From Stenotrophomonas acidaminiphila (GTDB lineage Bacteria > Pseudomonadota > Gammaproteobacteria > Xanthomonadales > Xanthomonadaceae): 52,609 nt of DNA. How positions within the stretch are numbered: position 1 is the first letter of the stretch; each line of letters begins with the position of its first letter. The translations under genes and the position numbers were made by a program. The DNA is taken from the NCBI RefSeq assembly GCF_001431595.1, contig NZ_LDJO01000001.1:1-52609 (forward strand). Reading direction: 5' to 3'. Shown here one piece after another: positions 30,680-39,575 of this stretch. The notes under the pieces were generated by a model, which searched no databases, was not told the origin of the DNA, and saw only the letters and a list, made by a program, of their open reading frames with translations.

Positions 30680-31816
30680 ATGCTGAAACAAATACGTACG
30701 GTCGCCGCCGTCGCGTTGCTGACCGTGACGACCTATGCGGTGGCGGTCGAGACGGGCGCCAGCCATCCGGACACCTACGTGGTGCGCAAGGGCGACACGC
30801 TGTGGGACATCGCCGCCCGTTTCCTGAAGAAGCCGTGGCTTTGGCCGGAGATCTGGCAGGCCAACCCGCAGGTCAAGAATCCGCACCTGATCTACCCGGG
30901 CGACGTCCTGAGCCTGGCCTACCTGGACCGGGTGACGCCGCAGGGCACCGTCCAGCCGGGCAAGCGCGACGAAGCGCCGATCAACGCGATCCCGCTGGCC
31001 CAGGTTGAACCGTTCCTGAAGAACCTGACCGTCATGGACAGCTTCAAGGAACTGCCCTACGTGGTCGGCCTGGAAGACAACCGCATGCGCGCCAGTGCCG
31101 GGCAGCAGGCCTATGTCCGCGGCCTGCAGGGCGCACAGCCCGGCCAGCGCTATGCCGTGCTGCGGCCCACGGTGCGTTATGGGCAGCCCAAGCCCAGCGA
31201 CGACCTGGACGAACGCGGCAACGTGACGCCGTTCACCGGCGACCTGTGGAAGAGCTACGTGGCCAGCAGCGACCGCCATGAACTACTGGGTTACGAACTG
31301 GCCCAGGTCGCGACCGGCACGGTCACGCACGTTGGCAGCGGCGAGCGCGAAACCAGCACCCTGCTGCTGCAGGCCAGCGGCCGCGAAGTGCGCGCCGGCG
31401 ACCGCCTGGTCCCGGTCCAGGCCAACCCCTACGACCTGCAGTTCGTGCCGCACGCGCCCACCGCAGCGGTGGCCGACGGCCACCTGCGTGTCCTGGCCGT
31501 GGCCGATACCCTGACCTCGGGCGGCCCGCGCGATGTCATCGCCATTTCCGGCGGCGCCCGTGACGGTATCGACAACGGCACCGTGTTCTCGGTCTGGCGC
31601 AGCGGCCGCCATGTCACCGACCGGGTGACCGGCATGGCCACCTCGCGTACCGATGATGGGCTCAAGCCCGGCGCCGGCCGGGTGTCGCTGCCGGCCGAAT
31701 ATGCCGCGCACGCAATGGTGTTCCGCACTTTCGACAAGGTCAGCTATGCGCTGGTGATGGAAGGCACCAAGCCGGCGCGCGTCGGGTACGAGCTCAAGCA
31801 CCCGGACGCCCAGTAA
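30680..31816 (+). CDS. LysM peptidoglycan-binding protein, exported
   Basis: This protein of 378 residues has a signal peptide (IRTVAAVALLTVTTYAVA, cleavage near residue 22). One LysM domain at about residues 34-82 reads DTYVVRKGDTLWDIAARFLK, with NPHLIYPGDVLSL. The remaining about 290 residues are the conserved C-terminal part found with this LysM in many Proteobacteria upstream of dprA; its function is unknown, probably cell-wall related in the periplasm. It starts at ATG 30680 and is terminated by a hairpin at 31845-31870, so it is transcribed apart from dprA. Confidence 0.9.
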   Translation: MLKQIRTVAAVALLTVTTYAVAVETGASHPDTYVVRKGDTLWDIAARFLKKPWLWPEIWQANPQVKNPHLIYPGDVLSLAYLDRVTPQGTVQPGKRDEAPINAIPLAQVEPFLKNLTVMDSFKELPYVVGLEDNRMRASAGQQAYVRGLQGAQPGQRYAVLRPTVRYGQPKPSDDLDERGNVTPFTGDLWKSYVASSDRHELLGYELAQVATGTVTHVGSGERETSTLLLQASGREVRAGDRLVPVQANPYDLQFVPHAPTAAVADGHLRVLAVADTLTSGGPRDVIAISGGARDGIDNGTVFSVWRSGRHVTDRVTGMATSRTDDGLKPGAGRVSLPAEYAAHAMVFRTFDKVSYALVMEGTKPARVGYELKHPDAQ

Positions 31817-31844
31817 GCGACGCGGCGTAATCCCACGCAGCAGT

Positions 31845-31870
31845 ACGACGGCGCCCGAGGGCGCCGTCGT
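31845..31870 (+). terminator. Rho-independent terminator after the LysM gene
   Basis: A perfect inverted repeat ACGACGGCGCCC/GGGCGCCGTCGT (12 bases each side; the true loop is probably CGAG) is followed by CGTTT. It lies 28 bases after the stop of the LysM gene. Confidence 0.75.
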
Positions 31871-31893
31871 CGTTTCCGGGCCAGCATGCGCGC

Positions 31894-33045
31894 ATGCCAG
31901 CCCTTCCCGACCCCACCGGCGAGCGCGCAGATGAAACCCGGGCGCTGTTGGCACTGGTGCTGGCCGGCGGCCGTACCCGGCCACTGCGCGACCTGCTCGA
32001 CCACTTCGGCAGCGCATGCCATGCACTGGCCGCCGGGCCCCGGGCCTGGCAGGCCGCCGGCCTGGACCGTCAACAGGTGCAGGCACTGGGCACCGCGGCG
32101 CCGGCGGCCAGCGAACAAGCCCGCCGCTGGCTGGAGCACCCTCGCCACCACCTGCTTGGCTGGGGCGACGACGACTACCCGCCGCTCCTGCGCAGTTGCC
32201 AGAATCCACCGCTGGCCCTGTTCATCGACGGCGACCCGGCATGCCTGTGGCAGCCCGCCATCGCCGTCGTCGGCAGCCGCAATCCCAGTGCGGCAGGGTG
32301 CGAGAACGCCTACGAGTTCGCCCGCGCACTGTCGGCAAGCGGGCTGGCGATCGGCAGCGGCCTGGCCGCGGGGATCGACGCGGCCGCCCATCGCGCCGCG
32401 CTGGACGCCGGTGGCGCCACGTTCGCGGTGATCGGCACCGGTCCGGACCTGGCCTACCCGCGCCGCCATGCCCCTCTCCAGACGCTGGTCGCCGCCCGCG
32501 GCGCGGTGGTCAGCGAGTATCCGCCCGGCACACCGCCGCGCAACGGCCAGTTTCCGGCCCGCAACCGGGTGCTGGCAGCACTGTGCCTGGGTACGGTGGT
32601 GATCGAGGCCGCCGCGCGTTCCGGGGCGCTGATCACCGCCCGGCTGGCGGCCGAAGCCGGGCGCGAGGTGTTCGCGGTGCCCGGATCGATCCGCAATGCC
32701 ATGGCGCGTGGCTGCCACCGCCTGATACGCGACGGTGCAATCCTGGTGACACAACCGGCCGACATTCTTGAAGGCGTGGCCAATCTGGCCGGCGAACTGG
32801 CAGGCGCCTTGCAAAACCGGTTGCTGACCCCCATTCCAGAGGCCCCGGGCAGTGCTTGCCCGGCCCCCACCCCACCGGACCCGGACTACCAGCGCTTGTG
32901 GAATGCGCTGGGCCACGACCCAACCGGTATGGATTCGTTGATCAGGCGCACTGGATTGACGGCCAGCAGGCTGTCATCCATGCTGCTGGTCATGGAACTG
33001 GAAGGGAAGGTGTCGTCCGCATACGGCTGCTACACCCGCACCTGA
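31894..33045 (+). CDS. dprA: DNA-processing protein DprA
   Basis: This protein loads RecA onto incoming single-stranded DNA during natural transformation. It has 383 residues. An N-terminal SAM-like helical domain is followed by the Rossmann-like core with [49 protein letters not shown] and [19 protein letters not shown]-terminal winged-helix DML1-like domain ([18 protein letters not shown]) completes it. The start ATG at 31894 fits the family. It is followed by smg after 43 bases. Confidence 0.95.
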   Translation: MPALPDPTGERADETRALLALVLAGGRTRPLRDLLDHFGSACHALAAGPRAWQAAGLDRQQVQALGTAAPAASEQARRWLEHPRHHLLGWGDDDYPPLLRSCQNPPLALFIDGDPACLWQPAIAVVGSRNPSAAGCENAYEFARALSASGLAIGSGLAAGIDAAAHRAALDAGGATFAVIGTGPDLAYPRRHAPLQTLVAARGAVVSEYPPGTPPRNGQFPARNRVLAALCLGTVVIEAAARSGALITARLAAEAGREVFAVPGSIRNAMARGCHRLIRDGAILVTQPADILEGVANLAGELAGALQNRLLTPIPEAPGSACPAPTPPDPDYQRLWNALGHDPTGMDSLIRRTGLTASRLSSMLLVMELEGKVSSAYGCYTRT

Positions 33046-33088
33046 GGTTCCTTCACCTCCACAGCGCCGCATGGCGCAGGCCGAGGCA

Positions 33089-33562
33089 ATGAAAGAGAGC
33101 ATCCTGGACGTCCTGCTGTATCTGTTCGAACACTATTTCAGCGAGGACGCCGATCTCATCCGAGACCGCGACTCCCTGCAGAACGGCCTGATCCAGGCCG
33201 GTTTCAGCCCCACCGAGATCAGCAAGGCCTTCGACTGGCTCGACGCCCTGGCCGAGCAGCGCCCGGCCGTGGGCCAGGCCCGGGTGGACGGGCCGGTACG
33301 CATCTTCCATGGCCCGGAACTGGACAAGCTGGACGTGGAGAGCCGCGGCTTCCTGCTTTTCCTGGAACAGCACGGCATCCTCGATGCCGACCAGCGCGAA
33401 CTGGTGCTGGACCGGGCGATGGCGCTGGACCAGGACGAACTGGACCTGGACGACCTCAAATGGGTGGTGCTGATGGTGCTGTTCAACCAGCCCGGCGCCG
33501 AAGCCGCCTACGCCTGGATGGAAACGCAGATGTTCGTCGACGAACCGGAGCCGCTGCACTGA
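33089..33562 (+). CDS. smg: DUF494 family protein Smg
   Basis: The start is set at the second ATG (33089), which yields 157 residues beginning [20 protein letters not shown]. That is the exact family length and N-terminus, and GAGG precedes it; the longer start at 33071 adds six residues. The biochemical role of Smg is not established. It is conserved between dprA and topA in many gammaproteobacteria, as here, except that two GYF_2 genes intervene before topA. Confidence 0.95.
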   Translation: MKESILDVLLYLFEHYFSEDADLIRDRDSLQNGLIQAGFSPTEISKAFDWLDALAEQRPAVGQARVDGPVRIFHGPELDKLDVESRGFLLFLEQHGILDADQRELVLDRAMALDQDELDLDDLKWVVLMVLFNQPGAEAAYAWMETQMFVDEPEPLH

Positions 33563-33746
33563 GTACCCGTGGCGCGTTGCATCGCGCCCCGGAATCGGCG
33601 TGCGGCGCGAATGGACGCATCGGCCCCCGCGCCGACCTGGACCGGGGCGCATGGCCCGGCATTTCCACCGGGCTGGGTACCGGCCGAAGCAGCACGCCCC
33701 TGCACGCCCAGGCGTGCCCTAGCCTGGACAGCCACAAGGAGTCCCC

Positions 33747-34445
33747 GTGAGCGAGTGGTTCTATGCCGAGGGCAACCGCGAACGCCGCGGTCCGCTGCCC
33801 GCAGCGAGCATCGTCGAGCTGTTCCATTCCCGGCGCATTGCCGGCGACACCCTGGTGTGGCGCGAAGGTGCCACCGACTGGCGGCCGCTGAGCGAGTTCG
33901 CCGACGAACTCGGCCTGGACATGCCGCCAGGCCAGCCCGTCGCGCCGCCGTTGCCGCCCCCGGTGCAGCACGCGCCTGCCGTCGAGCCGGCGCCGGCGCG
34001 GCCCGGACTGTCCGGGTGCGCCGTGGCCGGCGTGGTCGCCGCGGTAGTGGGCGTGGTGCTGCTGGCGATCGGCGGCATTCTCGCCGCCATCGCGATACCC
34101 GCCTACAACAGCTACCTGATGCGCGCGAAGATAACCGCGGCGTGGGCGCAGCTGCAGCCGCTCACCCAGGACGTCGCCCGGTTCGCCAGCGCGGCCGGCC
34201 ACTGCCCGGTCAACGGCGACAGCGGCTTCGAAAGCCCGGAAAGCTACGCCGCCGGCGATGTCGCGAGCGCGCGCGTCGGCCGTTTCGAGAACGGCCACTG
34301 CGGCGTGGAGGCGCGTTTCCGGGTACCCGGCAAACAGGCGCTTGACGGCAAGCACCTCTGGCTCGACTACGATACGCAGACCGCCACCTGGACATGCAGC
34401 TCCGACGTGGCGGACGAACATCTGCCAGCCCAGTGCCGCGGCTGA
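33747..34445 (+). CDS. GYF_2 (DUF4339) domain fused to a pilin-like membrane segment
   Basis: The start is GTG at 33747 with AAGGAG upstream. Of 232 residues, residues 1-60 are a GYF_2 domain (WFYAEGNRERRGPLPAASI, LVWREGATDWRPLSE). A proline-rich linker follows, then one transmembrane helix (AVAGVVAAVVGVVLLAIGGI), then AAIAIPAYNSYLMRAKITAAW. The last segment strongly resembles the post-helix part of type IV pilins, with a C-terminal Cys pair as in pilins (TWTCSSD, PAQCRG). There is no prepilin leader, so assembly into a pilus is doubtful; it may interact with a secretion or pilus system. Function is unknown. Confidence 0.82.
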   Translation: MSEWFYAEGNRERRGPLPAASIVELFHSRRIAGDTLVWREGATDWRPLSEFADELGLDMPPGQPVAPPLPPPVQHAPAVEPAPARPGLSGCAVAGVVAAVVGVVLLAIGGILAAIAIPAYNSYLMRAKITAAWAQLQPLTQDVARFASAAGHCPVNGDSGFESPESYAAGDVASARVGRFENGHCGVEARFRVPGKQALDGKHLWLDYDTQTATWTCSSDVADEHLPAQCRG

Positions 34446-34479
34446 GCCGGGACGAACACCACCTTACAGGGGAATATTG

Positions 34480-35400
34480 ATGAGTCAGTGGTATTACGCC
34501 GATGCGCAGCGCGAGCGGCATGGGCCGGTCGAAGCCGATGTCCTGCGCGACAAGTTCCGCAGGAACGAGCTGGACCTGGGCAGCCTGGTCTGGCGCGAGG
34601 GCATGTCGCAGTGGCAACCGCTCTCGGCGATGGCCGAGGAGCTGCAGCTGCTGGTGCCGGCGGCCGCCACGGCCGGCATCGACCTGCGCGCGGACTACCA
34701 GGCCATCGAGGACGGCACCGCCGTCGCCAAGGCCAGCGCGGCGGCGCCATCGCCGTATGCGGCGCCCGCCAGCGCCACCACCGGCGAAGCGGTGGTCAAC
34801 GGCGGCGAGATCGTCTACGCCGGCTTCTGGAAGCGGGTGGCGGCCTATTTCATCGACAGCCTGATCGTCGGCATCGTCGGTGGCGTGGTGGCGATGGTCA
34901 TCGGCATGGTGCTGGGCATCGGCATGGCCGGCGTCGGCGGCGGCAGCGATGCCATGGGCGCGGGGTTCATCGCGATCCAGCTGCTGACCAACCTCGTCTC
35001 CATCGGCCTGGCCGCCGCCTACTACGCCGGCTTCCATGCCTCGTCCGGCAAGGCCACCCTGGGCAAGATGGCGGTGGGCATCAAGGTGGTGCGCAGCAAC
35101 GGCGAGCGGATCACCATCGCGCGCGGCATCGGCCGCTACTTCGCGGCCATGCTCAGCGGCCTGATCCTGTGCATCGGTTACCTGATGGCCGCCTTCACCG
35201 AGCGCAAGCAGAGCCTGCACGACATGATCTGCGACACCCTGGTGGTGGACAAATGGGCCTTCACCGACCACCCGGAATGGCAGCAGCGCGGGCTGGGCAC
35301 GGTGACCATCGTGATCCTCTCGCTGTTCGGCGTAATGGTGCTGGTGGGCCTCGTCGCGCTGCTGGCGATCATCGGCATCGCCGCCTCCAGCTTCAGCTGA
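34480..35400 (+). CDS. GYF_2 (DUF4339) domain fused to an RDD membrane domain
   Basis: This protein of 306 residues has a GYF_2 domain at residues 1-58 (WYYADAQRERHGPVEADVL, LVWREGMSQWQPLSA). A linker and an RDD domain follow: GFWKRVAAYFIDSLIVGIVG, KMAVGIKVVRSNGERI, ARGIGRYFAAMLSG, ERKQSLHDMICDTLVV. A final transmembrane helix (VTIVILSLFGVMVLVGLVAL) ends it. The cytoplasmic GYF_2 fold may bind proline-rich partners such as the linker of the upstream protein; that is inference. It starts 34 bases after the sister gene and ends before a strong terminator, forming a two-gene unit. Confidence 0.85.
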   Translation: MSQWYYADAQRERHGPVEADVLRDKFRRNELDLGSLVWREGMSQWQPLSAMAEELQLLVPAAATAGIDLRADYQAIEDGTAVAKASAAAPSPYAAPASATTGEAVVNGGEIVYAGFWKRVAAYFIDSLIVGIVGGVVAMVIGMVLGIGMAGVGGGSDAMGAGFIAIQLLTNLVSIGLAAAYYAGFHASSGKATLGKMAVGIKVVRSNGERITIARGIGRYFAAMLSGLILCIGYLMAAFTERKQSLHDMICDTLVVDKWAFTDHPEWQQRGLGTVTIVILSLFGVMVLVGLVALLAIIGIAASSFS

Positions 35401-35461
35401 GTCACATGCCGCCGCTTGACAACGGCGGCCTCTCCGTGATTTCTCTGGACAAGGAAAGCTG

Positions 35462-35486
35462 AACGCCCGGGCCCTGCCCGGGCGTT
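35462..35486 (+). terminator. Terminator-like hairpin before topA
   Basis: The inverted repeat AACGCCCGGGC/GCCCGGGCGTT (11 bp, loop CCT) lies 61 bases after the GYF_2-RDD stop. The 3' T run is short. A weaker hairpin (GCCGCCG/CGGCGGC) lies just upstream. Confidence 0.65.
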
Positions 35487-35587
35487 GCGCATCTCCGTAT
35501 CGGCCCCCGCGGCTTCACTATCGGGCGCGTTTGCGCCACCCTAGCGCCCCCCACCGGGCCCCGCCCTCCCCGCAAGAACCCACTGAC

Positions 35588-38107
35588 ATGCCCAAGCACC
35601 TGCTCATCGTCGAATCGCCCGCCAAGGCCAAGACGATCAACAAATACCTCGGCAAGGACTTCACCGTCCTGGCCTCGTATGGGCACGTGCGCGACCTGGT
35701 CCCGAAGGAAGGCGCGGTCGATCCGGACCACGGTTTCGCCATGCGCTACGACCTGATCGAGAAGAACGAAAAGCACGTCGAGGCCATCGCCAAGGCCGCC
35801 AAGGGCGCCGACGACATCTTCCTGGCGACCGACCCGGACCGCGAGGGCGAGGCGATCAGCTGGCACATCGCCGAGATCCTGAAGGAACGCGGGCTGCTGA
35901 AGGACAAGTCGATGCAGCGCGTGGTCTTCACCGAGATCACCCCGCGCGCGATCAAGGAAGCGATGGCGCAGCCGCGCGCCATCGCCGACAACCTGGTCGA
36001 CGCCCAGCAGGCGCGGCGCGCGCTGGATTACCTGGTCGGCTTCAACCTCTCCCCGGTGCTGTGGCGCAAGGTGCAGCGCGGCCTGTCCGCCGGCCGCGTG
36101 CAGAGCCCGGCGCTGCGCATGATCGTCGAGCGCGAGGAGGAGATCGAGGCGTTCAAGGCGCGCGAGTACTGGTCGATCCAGGCCGACTGCGCGCATCCGA
36201 CCCAGCATTTCTCGGCCAAGCTGATCAGGCTGGACGGGCAGAAGTTCGAGCAGTTCACCATCACCGACGGCGACACCGCCGAGGCCGCGCGCCTGCGCAT
36301 CCAGCAGGCCGCGCAGGGCCGCCTGCACGTCACCGACGTCGCCAGCAAGGAGCGCAAGCGCCGCCCGGCGCCGCCGTTCACCACCTCCACCCTGCAGCAG
36401 GAAGCCTCGCGCAAGCTCGGCTTCACCACGCGCAAGACCATGCAGGTCGCGCAGAAGCTGTACGAAGGCGTGGCGATCGGCGAGGAAGGCACCGTCGGCC
36501 TGATCTCCTACATGCGTACCGACTCGGTGAACCTGTCGCAGGACGCGCTGGTCGAGATCCGCGACGTGATCGCCCGCGACTACGGCACCGCCTCGCTGCC
36601 GGACAAGCCCAACACCTACACCACCAAGAGCAAGAACGCCCAGGAGGCGCACGAAGCGGTGCGCCCGACCTCGGCGCTGCGCACGCCGGCGCAGGTGGCC
36701 AGGTTCCTGACCGACGACGAGCGCCGGCTGTACGAGCTGATCTGGAAGCGCGCCGTGGCCTGCCAGATGATCCCGGCCACGCTCAATACCGTCAGTGTCG
36801 ACCTGTCCGCCGGCAGCGAGCACGTGTTCCGCGCCAGCGGCACCACCGTGGTGGTGCCCGGCTTCCTGGCCGTCTACGAGGAAGGCAAGGACAGCAAGAA
36901 CGCCGAGGACGAGGACGAGGGTCGCAAGCTGCCGGCGATGAAGCCCGGCGACAACGTGCCGCTGGAGCGGATCGGCGCCGAACAGCATTTCACCCAGCCG
37001 CCGCCGCGCTACACCGAAGCGGCGCTGGTGAAGGCGCTCGAGGAATACGGCATCGGCCGTCCCTCGACCTACGCCTCGATCATCCAGACCCTGCTGTTCC
37101 GCAAGTACACCGAGATGGAAGGCCGCAGCTTCAAGCCCACCGACGTCGGCCGCGCGGTCAGCAAGTTCCTGTCCAGCCACTTCACCCGCTACGTCGACTA
37201 CGACTTCACCGCCAAGCTCGAGGACGAGCTGGACGCGGTGTCGCGCGGCGAGGAGGAATGGGTGCCGCTGATGGAGCGCTTCTGGGGCCCGTTCAAGGAA
37301 CTGGTCAGCGACAAGAGCGAATCGCTGGACCGCACCGACGCCGGCAGCGCGCGCGTGCTCGGCACCGACCCGGGCAGCGGCAAGGAAGTGAGCGCGCGCA
37401 TCGGCCGCTTCGGGCCGATGGTGCAGATCGGCACCGTCGAGGACGAGGAAAAACCGAAGTTCGCCTCGCTGCAGCCCGGCCAGAGCATCTATTCCATCTC
37501 GCTGGAAGACGCGCTGAAGCTGTTCGACATGCCGCGCAGGCTCGGCGCCGACGCCAATGGCGAGGAAGTGAGCGTGGGCATCGGCCGCTTCGGCCCGTTC
37601 GCCAAGCGCGGCAGCACCTACGCCTCGCTGAAGAAGGAGGACGATCCGTACAAGATCGACCTGGCCCGCGCGCTGTTCCTGATCGAGGAAAAGGAAGAGA
37701 TCGCCCGCAACCGCATCATCAAGGAGTTCGAGGGTTCGGACATCCAGGTGCTCAACGGCCGGTTCGGTCCCTACATCAGCGACGGCACCCTCAATGGCAA
37801 GATTCCCAAGGACCGCGAGCCAGCCTCGCTGACCCTGGCCGAAGTCCAGCAGCTGATGGCCGAGACCGGCAAGCCGGCGCGCAAGGGCTTCGGCGCGAAA
37901 AAGGCCGCCACCAAGAAGGCCGCGGCGAAGAAGAGCGCGGTGAAGAAGGACGCCGCGCCGAAGAAGCCGGCCGCCAAAAAGGCCCCGGCCAAGAAAGCGG
38001 CGGCCAAGAAGGCCACGACCACCAAGACCCCGGTGAAGAAGGCCGTCAAGAAAGCCGTCGTGAAGGCCGTGAAGGCACCGGTGGACGACGACACGCCGCC
38101 GTTCTGA
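35588..38107 (+). CDS. topA: DNA topoisomerase I with lysine/alanine-rich tail
   Basis: This type IA topoisomerase relaxes negative supercoils. It has 839 residues. The TOPRIM domain begins HLLIVESPAKAKTINKYLG and contains DPDREGEAISWH; the catalytic Tyr308 is in LISYMRTDSVNLSQ. Instead of the zinc ribbons of E. coli TopA there are C-terminal repeats with GRFGP cores (IGRFGPMVQIG, IGRFGPFAKRG, NGRFGPYISDG). They are followed by an about 65-residue KKAA-type basic tail resembling histone-H1-like proteins, probably for DNA contact. The start at 35588 matches the family. Confidence 0.97.
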   Translation: MPKHLLIVESPAKAKTINKYLGKDFTVLASYGHVRDLVPKEGAVDPDHGFAMRYDLIEKNEKHVEAIAKAAKGADDIFLATDPDREGEAISWHIAEILKERGLLKDKSMQRVVFTEITPRAIKEAMAQPRAIADNLVDAQQARRALDYLVGFNLSPVLWRKVQRGLSAGRVQSPALRMIVEREEEIEAFKAREYWSIQADCAHPTQHFSAKLIRLDGQKFEQFTITDGDTAEAARLRIQQAAQGRLHVTDVASKERKRRPAPPFTTSTLQQEASRKLGFTTRKTMQVAQKLYEGVAIGEEGTVGLISYMRTDSVNLSQDALVEIRDVIARDYGTASLPDKPNTYTTKSKNAQEAHEAVRPTSALRTPAQVARFLTDDERRLYELIWKRAVACQMIPATLNTVSVDLSAGSEHVFRASGTTVVVPGFLAVYEEGKDSKNAEDEDEGRKLPAMKPGDNVPLERIGAEQHFTQPPPRYTEAALVKALEEYGIGRPSTYASIIQTLLFRKYTEMEGRSFKPTDVGRAVSKFLSSHFTRYVDYDFTAKLEDELDAVSRGEEEWVPLMERFWGPFKELVSDKSESLDRTDAGSARVLGTDPGSGKEVSARIGRFGPMVQIGTVEDEEKPKFASLQPGQSIYSISLEDALKLFDMPRRLGADANGEEVSVGIGRFGPFAKRGSTYASLKKEDDPYKIDLARALFLIEEKEEIARNRIIKEFEGSDIQVLNGRFGPYISDGTLNGKIPKDREPASLTLAEVQQLMAETGKPARKGFGAKKAATKKAAAKKSAVKKDAAPKKPAAKKAPAKKAAAKKATTTKTPVKKAVKKAVVKAVKAPVDDDTPPF

Positions 38108-38239
38108 GCGTGGCCTCCCGCTGCCGCCCCGGCAGGGGGATAATCGGTGTACCTGCTCCAGGCCGCCCACGGGCGGTCTGGTGCGTTTGGCCTCCCTGCG
38201 TTCCCACGGCCGTCGCCGCGGCAGCCAACGGTACCCCCG

Positions 38240-38800
38240 ATGATTGAACTCGATCTGCAGAATGTGGTCCCGGCGCTGCGCGCCGGAAGCGTCATCGCCT
38301 ACCCGACCGAGGCGGTCTGGGGCCTGGGCTGCGACCCGGCCAACGAAACAGCCGTGATGAAGCTGCTGGCGCTCAAACAGCGGCCGGTCGAAAAGGGCAT
38401 GATCCTGATCGCCGCCGACGTGGCGCAGCTGCAGGGCTGGGTGCGACTGGACGCACTGGCCGCGGACCGCCTCCAGGCGGTGCTGGACAGCTGGCCCGGG
38501 GCCAATACCTGGATCGTGCCGGCCGGGCCGCTCGCCCCGCGCTGGATCACCGGCGAGCACAGCGGCATCGCGGTGCGGGTCAGCGCGCATCCGCAGGTAC
38601 GCGCCCTGTGCCAGGCCTGGGGCGGCCCGCTGGTCTCGACCAGCGCCAACCTCGCCGGGCAGCCGCCGGCACGCGCCCGCGACCAGCTAGACCCGGCCCT
38701 GCTGGCACAGCTCGACGGCCTGCTCGACGGCGCCACCGGCGGGCTGGCGCAGCCCACCCGCATCCGCGTCGCCGCCACCGGGCAGGTGCTGCGCGAATAG
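38240..38800 (+). CDS. tsaC: Threonylcarbamoyl-AMP synthase
   Basis: TsaC makes threonylcarbamoyl-adenylate from threonine, bicarbonate and ATP for the t6A37 modification of ANN-decoding tRNAs, including the tRNA-Ile2 of this window. It has 186 residues, typical of the YrdC-only form. Motifs are AGSVIAYPTEAVWGLGCDP, LKQRPVEKGMILIA, GIAVRVSAHP and LVSTSANLAGQPPA. The start at 38240 follows topA in the usual order. Confidence 0.95.
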   Translation: MIELDLQNVVPALRAGSVIAYPTEAVWGLGCDPANETAVMKLLALKQRPVEKGMILIAADVAQLQGWVRLDALAADRLQAVLDSWPGANTWIVPAGPLAPRWITGEHSGIAVRVSAHPQVRALCQAWGGPLVSTSANLAGQPPARARDQLDPALLAQLDGLLDGATGGLAQPTRIRVAATGQVLRE

Positions 38801-38900
38801 GCCGCCCGGCGTGGGACCCGCTCCGGGGGCGGCAGGCGCCCGGCAGCGCACCGGAGACGCCCGCCTACCCGCCGTGCGCCATATGCGGCACCATGGCCGC

Positions 38901-39575
38901 ATGCGCGTCCGCCTGCTCCTGCCCGGGTTCCTGGGCCTGCTGCCCGCCATGGCGATGGCCACCGAGCCGCCGCCCGCGGGCAGCGTGCGCATCTACCGCT
39001 GCGTCGCCGGCAATGGTGCGGTCACGCTGCAGGACGCCCCCTGCAACGGCGCGCACCGCCAGCAGGTGCTGGACATGCAGCGCCCCCAGGACCCGCCGCC
39101 GCGGCCGGTGGCGGCACCCACGACGCCCCCTGCGCCACCGCCGCCCGAGCGCGAGGTACGCATCGTGACCGTACAGCCGCCGCAACCCCTGTACGAGTGC
39201 ATCGCGCCGGACGGCGAGCGTTACACCAGCGATGACGGCGTCGGCAATCCACGCTGGGTGCCGTTGTGGGTCGGCGGTTATTACCCGCCGGGGCCCATGG
39301 GCAGCCCCGCCCCGGGCTCCGCTGGCGGCGGACTCCAGGGCGGACGGCCCGGCCACGGCCATCCCCATCCCGGCGGGGCCGCGGTCGCCACCGGCACCTG
39401 GGTCCGCGACGCCTGCCACCCGCTGCCGCAGCAGGAAGTGTGCGCGCGACTGCGCGACCGCCGCTGGGAACTGGTGCGGCGCTACAACAGCGCGCTGCAG
39501 AGCGAACGCCAGGCCCTCACCCGCGAACAGCGCGGCATCGAGGCGCGGCTGGGCCGCGACTGCGGCGGTTACTGA
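38901..39575 (+). CDS. DUF4124 domain-containing exported protein
   Basis: This is a periplasmic protein of 224 residues with a signal peptide (MRVRLLLPGFLGLLPAMAMA). The DUF4124-like start of the mature chain is RIYRCVAGNGAVTLQDAPCN. A proline-rich spacer follows, then a second similar element (YECIAPDGERYTSDDGV). The C-terminal part has paired cysteines and a charged helix (QSERQALTREQRGIEARL). Function is unknown. The start at 38901 gives the best signal peptide; 38883 is possible. Its 3' end overlaps by 7 bases the convergent histidine kinase gene. Confidence 0.82.
   Translation: MRVRLLLPGFLGLLPAMAMATEPPPAGSVRIYRCVAGNGAVTLQDAPCNGAHRQQVLDMQRPQDPPPRPVAAPTTPPAPPPPEREVRIVTVQPPQPLYECIAPDGERYTSDDGVGNPRWVPLWVGGYYPPGPMGSPAPGSAGGGLQGGRPGHGHPHPGGAAVATGTWVRDACHPLPQQEVCARLRDRRWELVRRYNSALQSERQALTREQRGIEARLGRDCGGY

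Noticed and set aside
37886..38104. Tandem DNA repeat array
   Set aside because: The repetitiveness is that of AAG/GCC codons encoding the lysine/alanine-rich tail of topA, not an independent repeat element.
35402..38590. A 1062-codon open frame on the reverse strand over topA
   Set aside because: It is antisense to a clear topA gene; GC-rich third positions create long shadow frames. Its composition (His, Gly, Gln, Val rich) is that of a shadow.
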